Positions 1 through 8,585 of a DNA stretch of 64,000 nucleotides are shown here, piece after piece. The notes beneath the pieces were generated by a model. The model did not search any database. It was not told the DNA's origin and worked only from the letters and a program-made list of their open reading frames with translations. This stretch comes from Barthelona sp. PCE (taxonomy: Eukaryota > Metamonada: BaSk clade): NCBI GenBank assembly GCA_040285745.1, contig JAUFOR010000004.1:1302001-1366000 (forward strand). The letters run 5' to 3'. How positions within the stretch are numbered: position 1 is the stretch's first letter; each line of letters starts with the position of its first letter. A program made the translations under genes and the position numbers.

Positions 1-2637
1 ACGCACATCTATATGCTGCTCGAATACTGCCCCGCAGACCTGGTTGGCTTAATGCAGCACCACAAATCTGGAGCCACACAAATCGCAGATGGATTAATTG
101 GCAGTATCTTTCTTCAACTTGTCAAGGCCCTGGATGCAGTCCACAAGCGTGACTGGGTCCATCGTGATATTAAAGTTGAGAATATTTTGTTTACTGATGT
201 TTCATATAACGAATTAAAGCTATGCGATTTTGGATCGTGCACCGCTGAAGAAATTGTCCCTCAGACGTCAAGCGAGATCTCCCACGTCACAACCATGGTG
301 GAGAAGTACACCACACCGTTGTATAGAGCTCCTGAGATGTACGATCCGTGGCGTAAGCAAATTATCGGGAAACCTTCTGATATTTGGGCACTAGGCGTTG
401 TTCTTTACTACCTGTGCACACTAGAGACACCATTCCCCGAGGAGAACCCTAAGTTGGCTGTGTTGAATAATCATTATGTGTTGCCTGATGGTGTTGCATC
501 TGAGTATCGTACAATTATTAGAGCGTGCCTTATGTCAGACCCGATGCAGCGCCCAACCACAGATGATCTCATCAATCATATGGAAAATGGTACACCGTTA
601 GGTGATACGAGTTTTGTTTTTGAAACTGCCGCCGTTGTTTCAGAAACTATGTTTGATCCATTTGGGTTTGTAACCGGGAATCCTGCTGCTGAGACAGCTG
701 CCACTCCGGCTAAGACAACGCTTTCAGCTACCTTTTTTGAGCAAGTAGCTCCACAGCCCGAGCCCGTCGCTGCCAAAACACAGGTTTTAGATGGTTTCTT
801 TTCGTTTGGCAGCGAGCCTCAGCCGTCAGTTGTGCAACCAGTCACGCAACCAGTCAAGCAACCTGTTCCTCAGGCAAAGTCAGAGTTTGGCGAGAAAGCA
901 GCACGCCTAATGGACATAGCGGTGAAGGAGAACGTGCAGAACAAGGGGTTTTTTGAAACCATGGAAACAGCAAACCATGATCCGCTCTTTTCTTTACTTG
1001 ACGCAGCTCCTGCCGCCACAAAGTCACCCGTGCAATCCCCGAAACAGAAGGAAGAAGAGTTTTTTTGTGTTAAGACTGAGTATAAGAAGCATGAGTATTT
1101 CTCTCCTACAACTGCTGTTAAGGCTGCTACCCCCCAAGACAAACTTGAGGAAGACGAAGAACCGAGCGACGATGAGTCAGATAAGCTTTTGGGTTTAAAA
1201 CGTCAACCATCGTTTACAAAGCAGAAAATTAAGAGGAAAATTGGTAGAAATGGGTATGAATTGCTTGAAAGCCCCGCAGACACAACGAATGAGCCTCCCA
1301 AGCGGCGAACACTGGCCTTTTCAACTGGAAAGGCAATTAAAAAGCTGACGGATTCTATTAAGTTGGTTGGGAAATCAGACATTGAGATAGCAGTAAGAAA
1401 AGCGTGTTCCCGTGAGATAGGTATCCCGAAAATGAAGCACATCAATTCACTTAGCGTTCATCTGCAGGAGTCAACAAGGAATATTCAGCATTTTTATGAT
1501 TTCATCCAAAGCTGTATCACACGGGATGCAGTCGTCCTCACAAAGGCACTGTGTGTGCTTTTGAACCTGTTACACGTTACAGAGTCGATGAACTTCAGGC
1601 TTCACTTTGCACGATTTTGTGATGGTGATGAACGGGATTTACTGAGTCGCATCGAAGCATTTAGCGAGATGATTGATGACAGCAAGCTCGATTACGGCTT
1701 TATGGATTTGTTCTATAACTTTTTAGGACTTTTACGTAAACGCAGTCAGCTTCATCAGACTTTTTCTCATTTGGAAGGTAATCTCTCCATTGATTCGTAC
1801 CTTTACTACACGAGCAGGCTTGTCCAGATGGAATTAAAAGCTCAGGATAAGACGAAGAATGCATTTTCTTCATTTACAAAGTCAGCTGTTACTATTTGTA
1901 TTCGTGAAGAAGAGTTATTAAGGAAGAACTTTGAACATAGCAGTGCGTGGATACAGTCACTCGTTGAGGAATTATCAGTGTATTTTGAAGAAGCTTTACG
2001 TTTTCTATCTTTGTTTTTACCATATTTTAATGGTGCAACAACTGAAATGTTACCTTTAGTTGACGCTTTGTTTTTAAACACCCTCAGGGAACTGTTTTTC
2101 CTCCACGACAGCCTGTTTTTTTTGATTTGGGCCATTGATACCCTTTGTATCAGCCAGGAATTTAGCTACGCTTACGTCAGCCCTTTTATAGCAAACTCTA
2201 TTGGTCTGCAGGAGCTAGTCAATGAGTTTGCAGATAAAAGTGATCTGCTGGAAAGACTCACATTGCCTGTATTTGTAGGAAATGCTTTTGACTTATCGAA
2301 CAGATCGCTTAAGGATTGTCCTGTTCATCCACCGGCATCTCTGTCATCGGTAGTGGAGCGGTCCATCGGCGAGTGGTTCCCTTCGCTGCAGGTTGCCCGT
2401 AATCGAGTTTCAGAGGCTGGTACTGTCAATGAAGAAGAAGTTGTTGAACCTCAACATATAACACCATTGGTGGCAAACACAGAAGCTTCGGCATCAGAGG
2501 CACCGGCAGTTGACTTTTTTGCTTTTGATTCTGTTCAAGAGCGTGAGGAAGAAGATAATAACTCCAAGAACAGTACTGTAGCAGCTCCACAAACACCGAA
2601 GAAGCAACAAAACCTGTTTGAAATGTTTGGCTTATAG
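1..2637 (+). CDS. NAK-family Ser/Thr kinase fused to an ANTH-like domain, 5' partial
   Basis: The frame is open from base 1, so the N-lobe lies outside the window. Visible kinase motifs are HRDIKVEN near residue 55, CDFGS near 77 and TPLYRAPEMYDPW near 105; DFGS plus the APE/WALG pattern is typical of the Ark/Prk/AAK1/GAK (NAK) family, which phosphorylates clathrin adaptors in endocytosis. After the kinase come endocytic short motifs (DPFGF, DPLF, FFSF) in a low-complexity linker. From about residue 460 there is an all-helical block beginning VRKACSREIG..PKMKH, which resembles the ANTH domain start (KAT..E..PKEKH) of AP180/CALM. The protein ends NLFEMFGL, another adaptor-like motif. The kinase call is secure; the ANTH call rests on a motif and helical content. 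Stop TAG. Confidence 0.8.
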   Translation, partial: THIYMLLEYCPADLVGLMQHHKSGATQIADGLIGSIFLQLVKALDAVHKRDWVHRDIKVENILFTDVSYNELKLCDFGSCTAEEIVPQTSSEISHVTTMVEKYTTPLYRAPEMYDPWRKQIIGKPSDIWALGVVLYYLCTLETPFPEENPKLAVLNNHYVLPDGVASEYRTIIRACLMSDPMQRPTTDDLINHMENGTPLGDTSFVFETAAVVSETMFDPFGFVTGNPAAETAATPAKTTLSATFFEQVAPQPEPVAAKTQVLDGFFSFGSEPQPSVVQPVTQPVKQPVPQAKSEFGEKAARLMDIAVKENVQNKGFFETMETANHDPLFSLLDAAPAATKSPVQSPKQKEEEFFCVKTEYKKHEYFSPTTAVKAATPQDKLEEDEEPSDDESDKLLGLKRQPSFTKQKIKRKIGRNGYELLESPADTTNEPPKRRTLAFSTGKAIKKLTDSIKLVGKSDIEIAVRKACSREIGIPKMKHINSLSVHLQESTRNIQHFYDFIQSCITRDAVVLTKALCVLLNLLHVTESMNFRLHFARFCDGDERDLLSRIEAFSEMIDDSKLDYGFMDLFYNFLGLLRKRSQLHQTFSHLEGNLSIDSYLYYTSRLVQMELKAQDKTKNAFSSFTKSAVTICIREEELLRKNFEHSSAWIQSLVEELSVYFEEALRFLSLFLPYFNGATTEMLPLVDALFLNTLRELFFLHDSLFFLIWAIDTLCISQEFSYAYVSPFIANSIGLQELVNEFADKSDLLERLTLPVFVGNAFDLSNRSLKDCPVHPPASLSSVVERSIGEWFPSLQVARNRVSEAGTVNEEEVVEPQHITPLVANTEASASEAPAVDFFAFDSVQEREEEDNNSKNSTVAAPQTPKKQQNLFEMFGL

Positions 2638-2850
2638 CCATGTCTAGAGTAAATAAATGCATAAAGGTTTTAAGTAGGCATCACGAAATGTTGGAAAAAG
2701 GGTCAAAAATCGTAACATTGTGTATTGTGACTCATCATATTTTAGTACAGTTTTCAAGCAATCCAGTAGACAGAAGAAGATACATACTGAATGTTTTCTA
2801 CTTTATTACTTTTATCGAACAATTCTCATTTTTTTATTTGTTAATCTGCA

Positions 2851-3771
2851 ATGAGTAATTCGACTTTTGGGACTTTCAGCGCCCCTATATTCCTTGATTC
2901 GTCTTACAATGACAAGAGACGAGTTCCAAATCGTCTCAAAGGAAAGCAAATTTTGGGAACCAGTTCGAAGAGTGGTTTGCTTAAGGATGGTAACTTTTCT
3001 GCCTTCAGTGTTCTCGGTGGCGAGGCTGTAGAGTTTAGTGAGGTTGAAAAGGCATACAGACGTAAGAAAAGACATAAGCTTAAGGATAAGCCTCCATTTA
3101 GGGCAATTTCATCGCCAAAGGACCCAAAGATGACATACGACCACGATGATTACAAAGGATATATTCCACCAGAGAAAGTATTCTCAAGAAAATCGAAAGG
3201 TTTTGCCAACGCTAATGCTAAACTGATAGAGACCAAAATTGTACACAAAGACGAGGATTTTACACAGACTGAACGATTACGTTTTAAGATGTCACGTACT
3301 TTTCGTGATATAGATTCCCAGCCAGGTTCACCAGTTTGGATACCACCAGGACCCAACACCCCTCCGCATCGAGTCAAATCACCTCATAGAGCAAAAACTA
3401 GCCGCGGAAGAAGAAGAACAGTGGGTAGTCCAACTGCAATAGATTCTTTACATATTAGAAGGCCTAAAACTTCATACCAGGCACGTAGAAATGTCCCAAT
3501 ATGGGAAAAGACAACGAAATCTATGGATATGAAGAAACAGGAGAAGTATACTTCCGATTTTTTATATGGTGTTATGAAACAAGATTTTTCAACCAAAGAA
3601 AAGTTTTCTAGCTATGAATGGGAAGCAGATCCTTACGAATTGTATGAAGAAAAGATTAAAGAATCTGAAAAAATGAAGAAAAAGAGAATTATTCAACCTC
3701 CTATCTTATCTATGTCACCTAAATCGATTTCGGCACCAACAAGGAGTGTATATTGGGCCAATAAGCGATAA
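2851..3771 (+). CDS. CFAP96: CFAP96-like (DUF4586) ciliary protein
   Basis: 306 residues, basic, no membrane segment. The block RLKGKQILGTSSKSG...GGEAVEF, then KPPFRAISSPKDP, matches the DUF4586 pattern (GKQ..T.PPKKG, an EGE/Y block, then F.P.SPPK). The later WIPPGPNTPP block fits the C-terminal repeat of that family (vertebrate C4orf47/CFAP96), which associates with centrosomes and ciliary microtubules. The middle and C-terminus are rich in Arg/Lys/Ser and look disordered. ATG at 2851 follows a T-rich tract. It would be one of several ciliary genes here. The family call is by remembered motif order, not by a search. Confidence 0.55.
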   Translation: MSNSTFGTFSAPIFLDSSYNDKRRVPNRLKGKQILGTSSKSGLLKDGNFSAFSVLGGEAVEFSEVEKAYRRKKRHKLKDKPPFRAISSPKDPKMTYDHDDYKGYIPPEKVFSRKSKGFANANAKLIETKIVHKDEDFTQTERLRFKMSRTFRDIDSQPGSPVWIPPGPNTPPHRVKSPHRAKTSRGRRRTVGSPTAIDSLHIRRPKTSYQARRNVPIWEKTTKSMDMKKQEKYTSDFLYGVMKQDFSTKEKFSSYEWEADPYELYEEKIKESEKMKKKRIIQPPILSMSPKSISAPTRSVYWANKR

Positions 3772-3785
3772 TTTTAGTTGTAAAA

Positions 3786-4034
3786 TTAAGAATTTTGAGA
3801 GTTTTGTCGAGCAAATACTAATATTCCTGCAAATAGCAGAATAAGACCAATATATATTGAGTATAGGGACCAAAGCCCACCCGAAAGCTTCGAAGGCATC
3901 GCGAATATAGTTAGAACACTGAATGAAACGTCAATTAGGGGAATGAGATAAAGGTTGATCAGTAGTGTGACTAAAAACAGCAATGAGCCCACATAGCCTA
4001 CCTTTCCGATCAGTTGAGTTGGCGAGAGTCCCAT
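3786..4034 (-). CDS. Small membrane protein, two or three membrane segments
   Basis: 82 residues with an ATG start. There are two clear hydrophobic segments: about residues 12-34 (YVGSLLFLVTLLINLYLIPL) and about 58-75 (IYIGLILLFAGILVFA), with a weaker one between. The short C-tail is polar. I do not recognise the family. It fills a gap that would otherwise be empty and converges on the CFAP96-like gene, with stops 14 bases apart. Small size and lack of a match leave some chance that it is not a gene. Confidence 0.5.
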   Translation of the reverse strand: MGLSPTQLIGKVGYVGSLLFLVTLLINLYLIPLIDVSFSVLTIFAMPSKLSGGLWSLYSIYIGLILLFAGILVFARQNSQNS

Positions 4035-4159
4035 AAGAAGATGTGTGTGGTGAAAAATGTTTTTACATTTCGTTTTGTAATATTTATTGTTCTTTTTAGC
4101 ATCGTGGTGAGTTATGCACCCAGTTTCAGAGCAATCAATATGATTATTTTGAAGTGAAA

Positions 4160-4188
4160 GGAAAAAACCTGCTTTCGCAGTTTTTTCC
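4160..4188. other. Long perfect-stem hairpin in a divergent promoter region
   Basis: GGAAAAAAC, an extra C, then CTGC and its complement GCAG-TTTTTTCC enclose a TTTC loop. This gives about 12 base pairs with one bulged C. It lies between the divergent 82-residue membrane protein gene and the HORMA gene. Nothing else in the 190 base gap is recognisable. Confidence 0.5.
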
Positions 4189-4224
4189 TCTATTTAACCA
4201 TTCACCTAATTTAATCTGACTCAA

Positions 4225-5511
4225 ATGGTATTTATTCCCCAATACACACGCACTACTCATATTTAGGCAACCATTCAACAAGTTAGACCAAAAACTGATC
4301 AGGTAACTCATGCTCAAAGCGCGACATTGGTCAGAAACCTTCTACGCACTGCATTAGGATCAATTTGCTACCATCGAGGACTCTTTCCAGAGCGATACTA
4401 CGAGGATAAGCAGATTGCTGGTACACCACTAAAATCTCTCACAGGAGTAGGTGATGACAAGTCTGCACAGGTTTTGAACTGGTTGGAAAACGGCGTGTTT
4501 CATGCATTCGACAACAACTATCTTGACACTGTAACGTTCGTCATTAAGCTTGAGGAAGATGACAATGAAAGCATAATTGAGAGCTATGTTTTCAAAATTG
4601 AGTACGACGATGATGGCAACGCAGATATGTATTACAAGACCAGCCAAAGTCAAAAATACCTCGATCGAGAAGGAAAAGTTACAAAAATACAAGCACGCAA
4701 AGCCACTATTCAAATGGTGCAATGCCTTTTAAAATCTCTGTCAGACCTTCCACCTCTTCCACACCGCCGCTTCTTCGCCATCCGCCTCACGTACACACCC
4801 AGCACCCCAGCTGACTACGAGCCTCCATTATTCACATCCGTCTATCATGATTATGATTGGTTTGATGAACCAAAGCAGATTGATGTTGGTGGTATCGAGA
4901 CCGGCACGCACATGTTGGAGATGACCATCAATACACTGCTCCACGATGATGCAGTGATGCAGACATTATTCAAAAAAAACAAGTACCTGTCAATGTTGAA
5001 GGTTCCTCAGGACAGAATGTCCAAGTCCGAAATTGATCGTTTGGTGAGCGGTACTGCGCCAACAAATGATGCTTTGGTTAAGGTTGCTGAAGAAATAAGC
5101 TTTGAAGAGGAAGAAGACATTAGTGAGATTGAGGATGCAATTGATGTAGTTAATGTTTCACATCATACAGTGCAAATTAACATCGTGGACCGTGTCAGGG
5201 AGGCGGTCGTTGACCTTTCCTCCATTTCAATGAGGAAGCTGAGTTTAGATATGGGTTTCACTTACGCAGAGGTGAAAGAAGCGTTGGCAACGCTCGAAAT
5301 CGAAGGTATCGTTAAAAAGCGCGGGAATAGGTACTACAAGAATGAGTCTTTAAATCAAGTAACGTTAAAGCAAAAACAGCAAAAACAGACTGATAAAACA
5401 TTGAAGAAAAAGCGTTCAAAGAGCAAAAAACCGGGAAAGAAGCAGAAAGTCAACGAGGAATTCGCTTTTCTTATTAAAAATCGTGCTTCAAAAACTCATA
5501 TCTGGAAGTAA
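4225..5511 (+). CDS. HOP1: HORMA-domain meiotic chromosome axis protein (HOP1/HORMAD-like), spliced
   Basis: The uninterrupted frame from 4267 has no ATG before the HORMA core but encodes QSATLVRNLLRTALGSICYH then RGLFPERYY, a classic HORMA start. An ATG at 4225-4227 is followed at once by a GT...TTTAG intron of 39 bases (4228-4266), and splicing gives ATG-GCA in frame. The model is exon 1 = ATG only and exon 2 = 4267-5511, 415 residues. HORMA covers about 20-240. A winged-helix-like block lies near 300-360 (VREAVVDLSSISMRKLS to VKKRGNRYY), as in the chromatin-binding region of Hop1/ASY1. The tail is Lys-rich. Hop1 organises meiotic axes, so the gene implies a sexual cycle or its remnant. Confidence 0.8.
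4228..4266 (+). other. Predicted 39-base intron directly after the start codon
   Basis: GTATTT at the 5' end, CTCATATTTAG at the 3' end. Removal joins the ATG to the HORMA reading frame in phase 0. The 3' block matches those of the four other predicted introns. Confidence 0.75.
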
Positions 5512-5540
5512 AAACAAAATAAACTAAATGAAGTTCAGTT

Positions 5541-6104
5541 TCAGAAATAACTCTCAACCGAAACAACATCGTCATTACTCTGCAAAATGGATGCGTCTAT
5601 TGTGACATTAGGTGCTTGTACTGGTGGTAAAAAGTGGCTGACAGGCTTAGATTCCATGACACTGTTCAATATAGCTCTACTCCTGCTTACAGCATGCTCG
5701 CTTGTGGTTACGTCTCCGATCAAAGGCGATGTAGTCACCAGTTTTAAGACATTGTGCTTATTCGCCATTTGTACAAGTATATCTCTGCTTTCTTCAGCTT
5801 TGCTGGAACGAACAACCTTGTAATCCTTCTTGGGGAGGATTTTACGTGACTCCTCTATAAGGGAATCAATTTTTTGAGATGTTTTCCTCTTTACGGATGA
5901 TAACTGATCCATTTTCTGCTGGGACATGGTTATCTGTCCAAATATGCCCTCAATGTCATCGATTAAAGTATCTGCCGTTTTAAACTTTCTTTTATAAAAT
6001 TTTTTTCTATCCCCGTGAACACTACTCAGATAAATGAGGTTTGTTTCCCCAACATTTGCTTTGTCTAACAGCTCTCTTCTTGATGAAGAACGCTGAAAAG
6101 TCAT
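5541..6104 (-). CDS. Hypothetical protein, helical
   Basis: 187 residues, ATG start. The sequence is charged and likely helical between about 35 and 115 (TLIDDIEGIFGQ, QQKMDQL). There is no membrane segment or recognisable domain. The ATG lies only 12 bases after the stop codon of UTP14 on the same strand, so its promoter must overlap the 3' end of UTP14, or the two share a transcript. The full-length open frame without interruption supports a real gene. Confidence 0.6.
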   Translation of the reverse strand: MTFQRSSSRRELLDKANVGETNLIYLSSVHGDRKKFYKRKFKTADTLIDDIEGIFGQITMSQQKMDQLSSVKRKTSQKIDSLIEESRKILPKKDYKVVRSSKAEESRDILVQMANKHNVLKLVTTSPLIGDVTTSEHAVSRSRAILNSVMESKPVSHFLPPVQAPNVTIDASILQSNDDVVSVESYF

Positions 6105-6116
6105 GAAAAAAGTGAT

Positions 6117-8165
6117 TTATTTGCTAACATTGTTAAGACGATTCTCGCGTTGCTTTGCCAGTCTACGGTTGGATCCCTTGCGCTCCCTCTTCGACTTACG
6201 GATGGGATCAATGATTTCTCCAACAGCAACATCAACGTCTGGTTGAATTTTCTGCTCAAATGCATTAATTGTGAGTGTCTCACGACCAACAGTTTCCTTA
6301 ATTTCATTTTCGTACTTGCCATGTGACTTGTAGTGGGGGATATCCTTAACAACGGCCTTATAATGATCAGGAACCATACTCTTTGTCGATAGGATAAGAC
6401 GTTCATTATTTTTATCTTTACGCTGCTCCTTGATTTCCTTTCGAATAGCTTTGATTTTGTTGGACTTCTTGCGTAGATGTTTCGGCAACTTCTTTGGTTT
6501 TGTGGTGCCAGGACCACTCCAAAACCCCCATCCAGGAACAAGCTCAACATCATCAGGGAGTGTCTCATCGATAAGATTTTGTTTGTTCTTCGCAAACTCA
6601 TCAGCATTGAGCCCTGCGTTGTCGGCAAAGACGTCTCTTACTAGATCAGCTGTTTCAAGATCTTCTTCCTCCTCGCCCACATCATCCTTATCAATAAAGT
6701 CCACACCAGCCATTTCCTTCAGCGTCTGCTTCTTAACAGGCTGCTGCGTCTTTGTTCTCTTCTTCTCGACTCGTCCAGCACGCAAAAATGGATGCAAATC
6801 ACTCTCTTCAATTTCTACCTCAGCTTCAGATTCTTTTTCCTCTTCTTCGACTTCAGACTTCTCTTCCTCGGATTCATTCTCCGATTCAACGTCCTCAGTG
6901 GCTGCGACAGGCTTCGAAACAGTGAATTGGATAGGTTTGCTAACATTACCAAACAAAGTTACTTCTTCATCGTCAACTGGTACCAGCTCCTCCTCATCAT
7001 CTGAAAAGGTGCCAAAGGCGTCGGCCTCAGCCTCATCCTCATCCTCGCGCATACGGCGTTCTTTGATAGCCTTTTTCATGAAACCTAATGACATAAGACC
7101 CTTATTAGGCAATTCAATATTTTTATCAGCCTCCAATAGTTCAATGATGTCTGCCTTCGTGGAGGCATCGAGCTTCTTCTTCGTGGCCAGATCTGCTATC
7201 TCGCTTCGTAATAAATCATCATTAAATTCATCATCTTCAAAATCAGAGGGTTCGCTACCCTCCATTCTCTCACGGAGCTCTTGGTCCAGAAGCGCCTGTT
7301 GCTTCAGCGTTTCCTTGAACCTGTCGCTGTGCTCCTGTGTCTTGCGCTCCCTCTGTCGACGCATGAACTTTGAGTTACTGGTTTTGTGACGGAGTGTAGC
7401 TCTCTCCAAGATTCTTCTCTTCTCCATTTCCTCCTCTGTAAGCTCCTGCTCAACGCGGCCCTTGCGCAGCTGCTTGCGGTACCGCCTGGATTTGATCTTT
7501 TTCTGATGTTTACGTTTCCTGAAGGCGTGCAAAAGTAAAGCCTTCTCTCGACCCGATTCAGCAGCCTCCATCTGCCTCATCTTCTCAGATTCGTCGTCAT
7601 CAATACCCTCGTTGTCGAAGGTGCCGTCTTCTGGCTTCGATAAACCAGCTCCACTGAGCAAACTGTTGATCTTTTCACTCATATCTGTAGCGACACCTGA
7701 CTTCACGTTGATGTTTGATAGGGACTTAAGGGTGGACTTGGGGGCAAGGGACGGCCTGTAAGGGTACTGCATCTTGCTCTTTCTGTTGCGCTGTATGATG
7801 GGAAGCCAGGTTGAGGTAGATCTGGATTCTTCTTCGTAGCTAACCTGACGGTCCAGGACCTTCTTTTGCAAGCGGGACAGTGGCTTGCCGGCGGGTTGCT
7901 GTACATCATCGAGTTCATTGAGCTGTTTACGAGTCTGTGCTGTAACGCTACCGTTTTGCTGATACCCATCGATTAGATCGGCCAGGCTAACTCCCTGATC
8001 AGGCTTACCCTCTTCTGCTTCATCTTCATGCCCTTCACTACGTTTAAATGCTGGTGTAAAAAGATCCTCGAGTTCGTCGGCATCCTCCAGGTATGACTCA
8101 CTCAGGTAGTCGTTTTCGAGTTCCCCATCGCTAAAATCGCTGAAATCCTCAAATTGGTCAGCCAT
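6117..8165 (-). CDS. UTP14: U3 snoRNP / small-subunit processome protein Utp14
   Basis: 682 residues, close to the usual Utp14 size. Recognisable features are the acidic N-terminus, KPLSRLQKKVLDRQVSYEEE, a basic central region with NSKFMRRQRERK, acidic stretches, and the C-terminal block PGWGFWSGPG near 543, then RLILSTKSMVPDHYKAVVKDIPH and the late IIDPI motif. Utp14 activates the helicase Dhr1 to release U3 during 18S maturation in the nucleolus. Strong charge bias makes long false open frames on the other strand. ATG start, stop TAA. Confidence 0.92.
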   Translation of the reverse strand: MADQFEDFSDFSDGELENDYLSESYLEDADELEDLFTPAFKRSEGHEDEAEEGKPDQGVSLADLIDGYQQNGSVTAQTRKQLNELDDVQQPAGKPLSRLQKKVLDRQVSYEEESRSTSTWLPIIQRNRKSKMQYPYRPSLAPKSTLKSLSNINVKSGVATDMSEKINSLLSGAGLSKPEDGTFDNEGIDDDESEKMRQMEAAESGREKALLLHAFRKRKHQKKIKSRRYRKQLRKGRVEQELTEEEMEKRRILERATLRHKTSNSKFMRRQRERKTQEHSDRFKETLKQQALLDQELRERMEGSEPSDFEDDEFNDDLLRSEIADLATKKKLDASTKADIIELLEADKNIELPNKGLMSLGFMKKAIKERRMREDEDEAEADAFGTFSDDEEELVPVDDEEVTLFGNVSKPIQFTVSKPVAATEDVESENESEEEKSEVEEEEKESEAEVEIEESDLHPFLRAGRVEKKRTKTQQPVKKQTLKEMAGVDFIDKDDVGEEEEDLETADLVRDVFADNAGLNADEFAKNKQNLIDETLPDDVELVPGWGFWSGPGTTKPKKLPKHLRKKSNKIKAIRKEIKEQRKDKNNERLILSTKSMVPDHYKAVVKDIPHYKSHGKYENEIKETVGRETLTINAFEQKIQPDVDVAVGEIIDPIRKSKRERKGSNRRLAKQRENRLNNVSK

Positions 8166-8585
8166 TCAATGTGAAAGAGAGATGATAATTGGGAAGTAGA
8201 GTTTTTGCTTACTTCTCCTTTTTGTATCGTATGGACATGTTTATTCTAAGTTTAAATGCTTAGATTATAAAATGGTTAATCATTTTTCAAGTTCATGATA
8301 GTGGAAAAGGAAGATTTCCTTAAAAGAAACATTTTTCATGTTTATTATCATCAAAATTGATTGTATATAAGACTTTATAACTGAAACAGACGATTAAGAG
8401 TGTACACATATGAAATGAATAAACTTACAAATTGCAGGTTTCGTTTTTGCAACTTCACAATGATAGCTATAAGTTTTTGTAACAGTGTCTTCCACTGAAA
8501 AGATGCAGAGAATTATGGAATCCACCAAAAGCAGAAGTAAATAGTGTTTTGGCAATATCTCCCCTTTCTTTTATTTTTTAACATT
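8166..8585. other. Divergent promoter region UTP14 / PRP19
   Basis: 420 bases between two divergent genes. AT-rich, with a pyrimidine tract just before the PRP19 ATG and a short CTAAG/CTTAG inverted repeat near 8249-8266. I see no RNA gene that I can support. Confidence 0.5.

Noticed and set aside
2640-2858. 72-codon open frame between the kinase and CFAP96-like genes
   Set aside because: Low-complexity hydrophobic C-terminus and overlap with the promoter and start of the next gene.
6430-7389. 319-codon open frame opposite UTP14
   Set aside because: Ser-rich translation of the complement of Lys/Glu/Asp codons; UTP14 on the other strand has clear family motifs.
8291-8385. Possible C/D box snoRNA (ATGATAG ... 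CTGA)
   Set aside because: C box imperfect and no terminal stem beyond three bases; such boxes occur by chance in AT-rich DNA.
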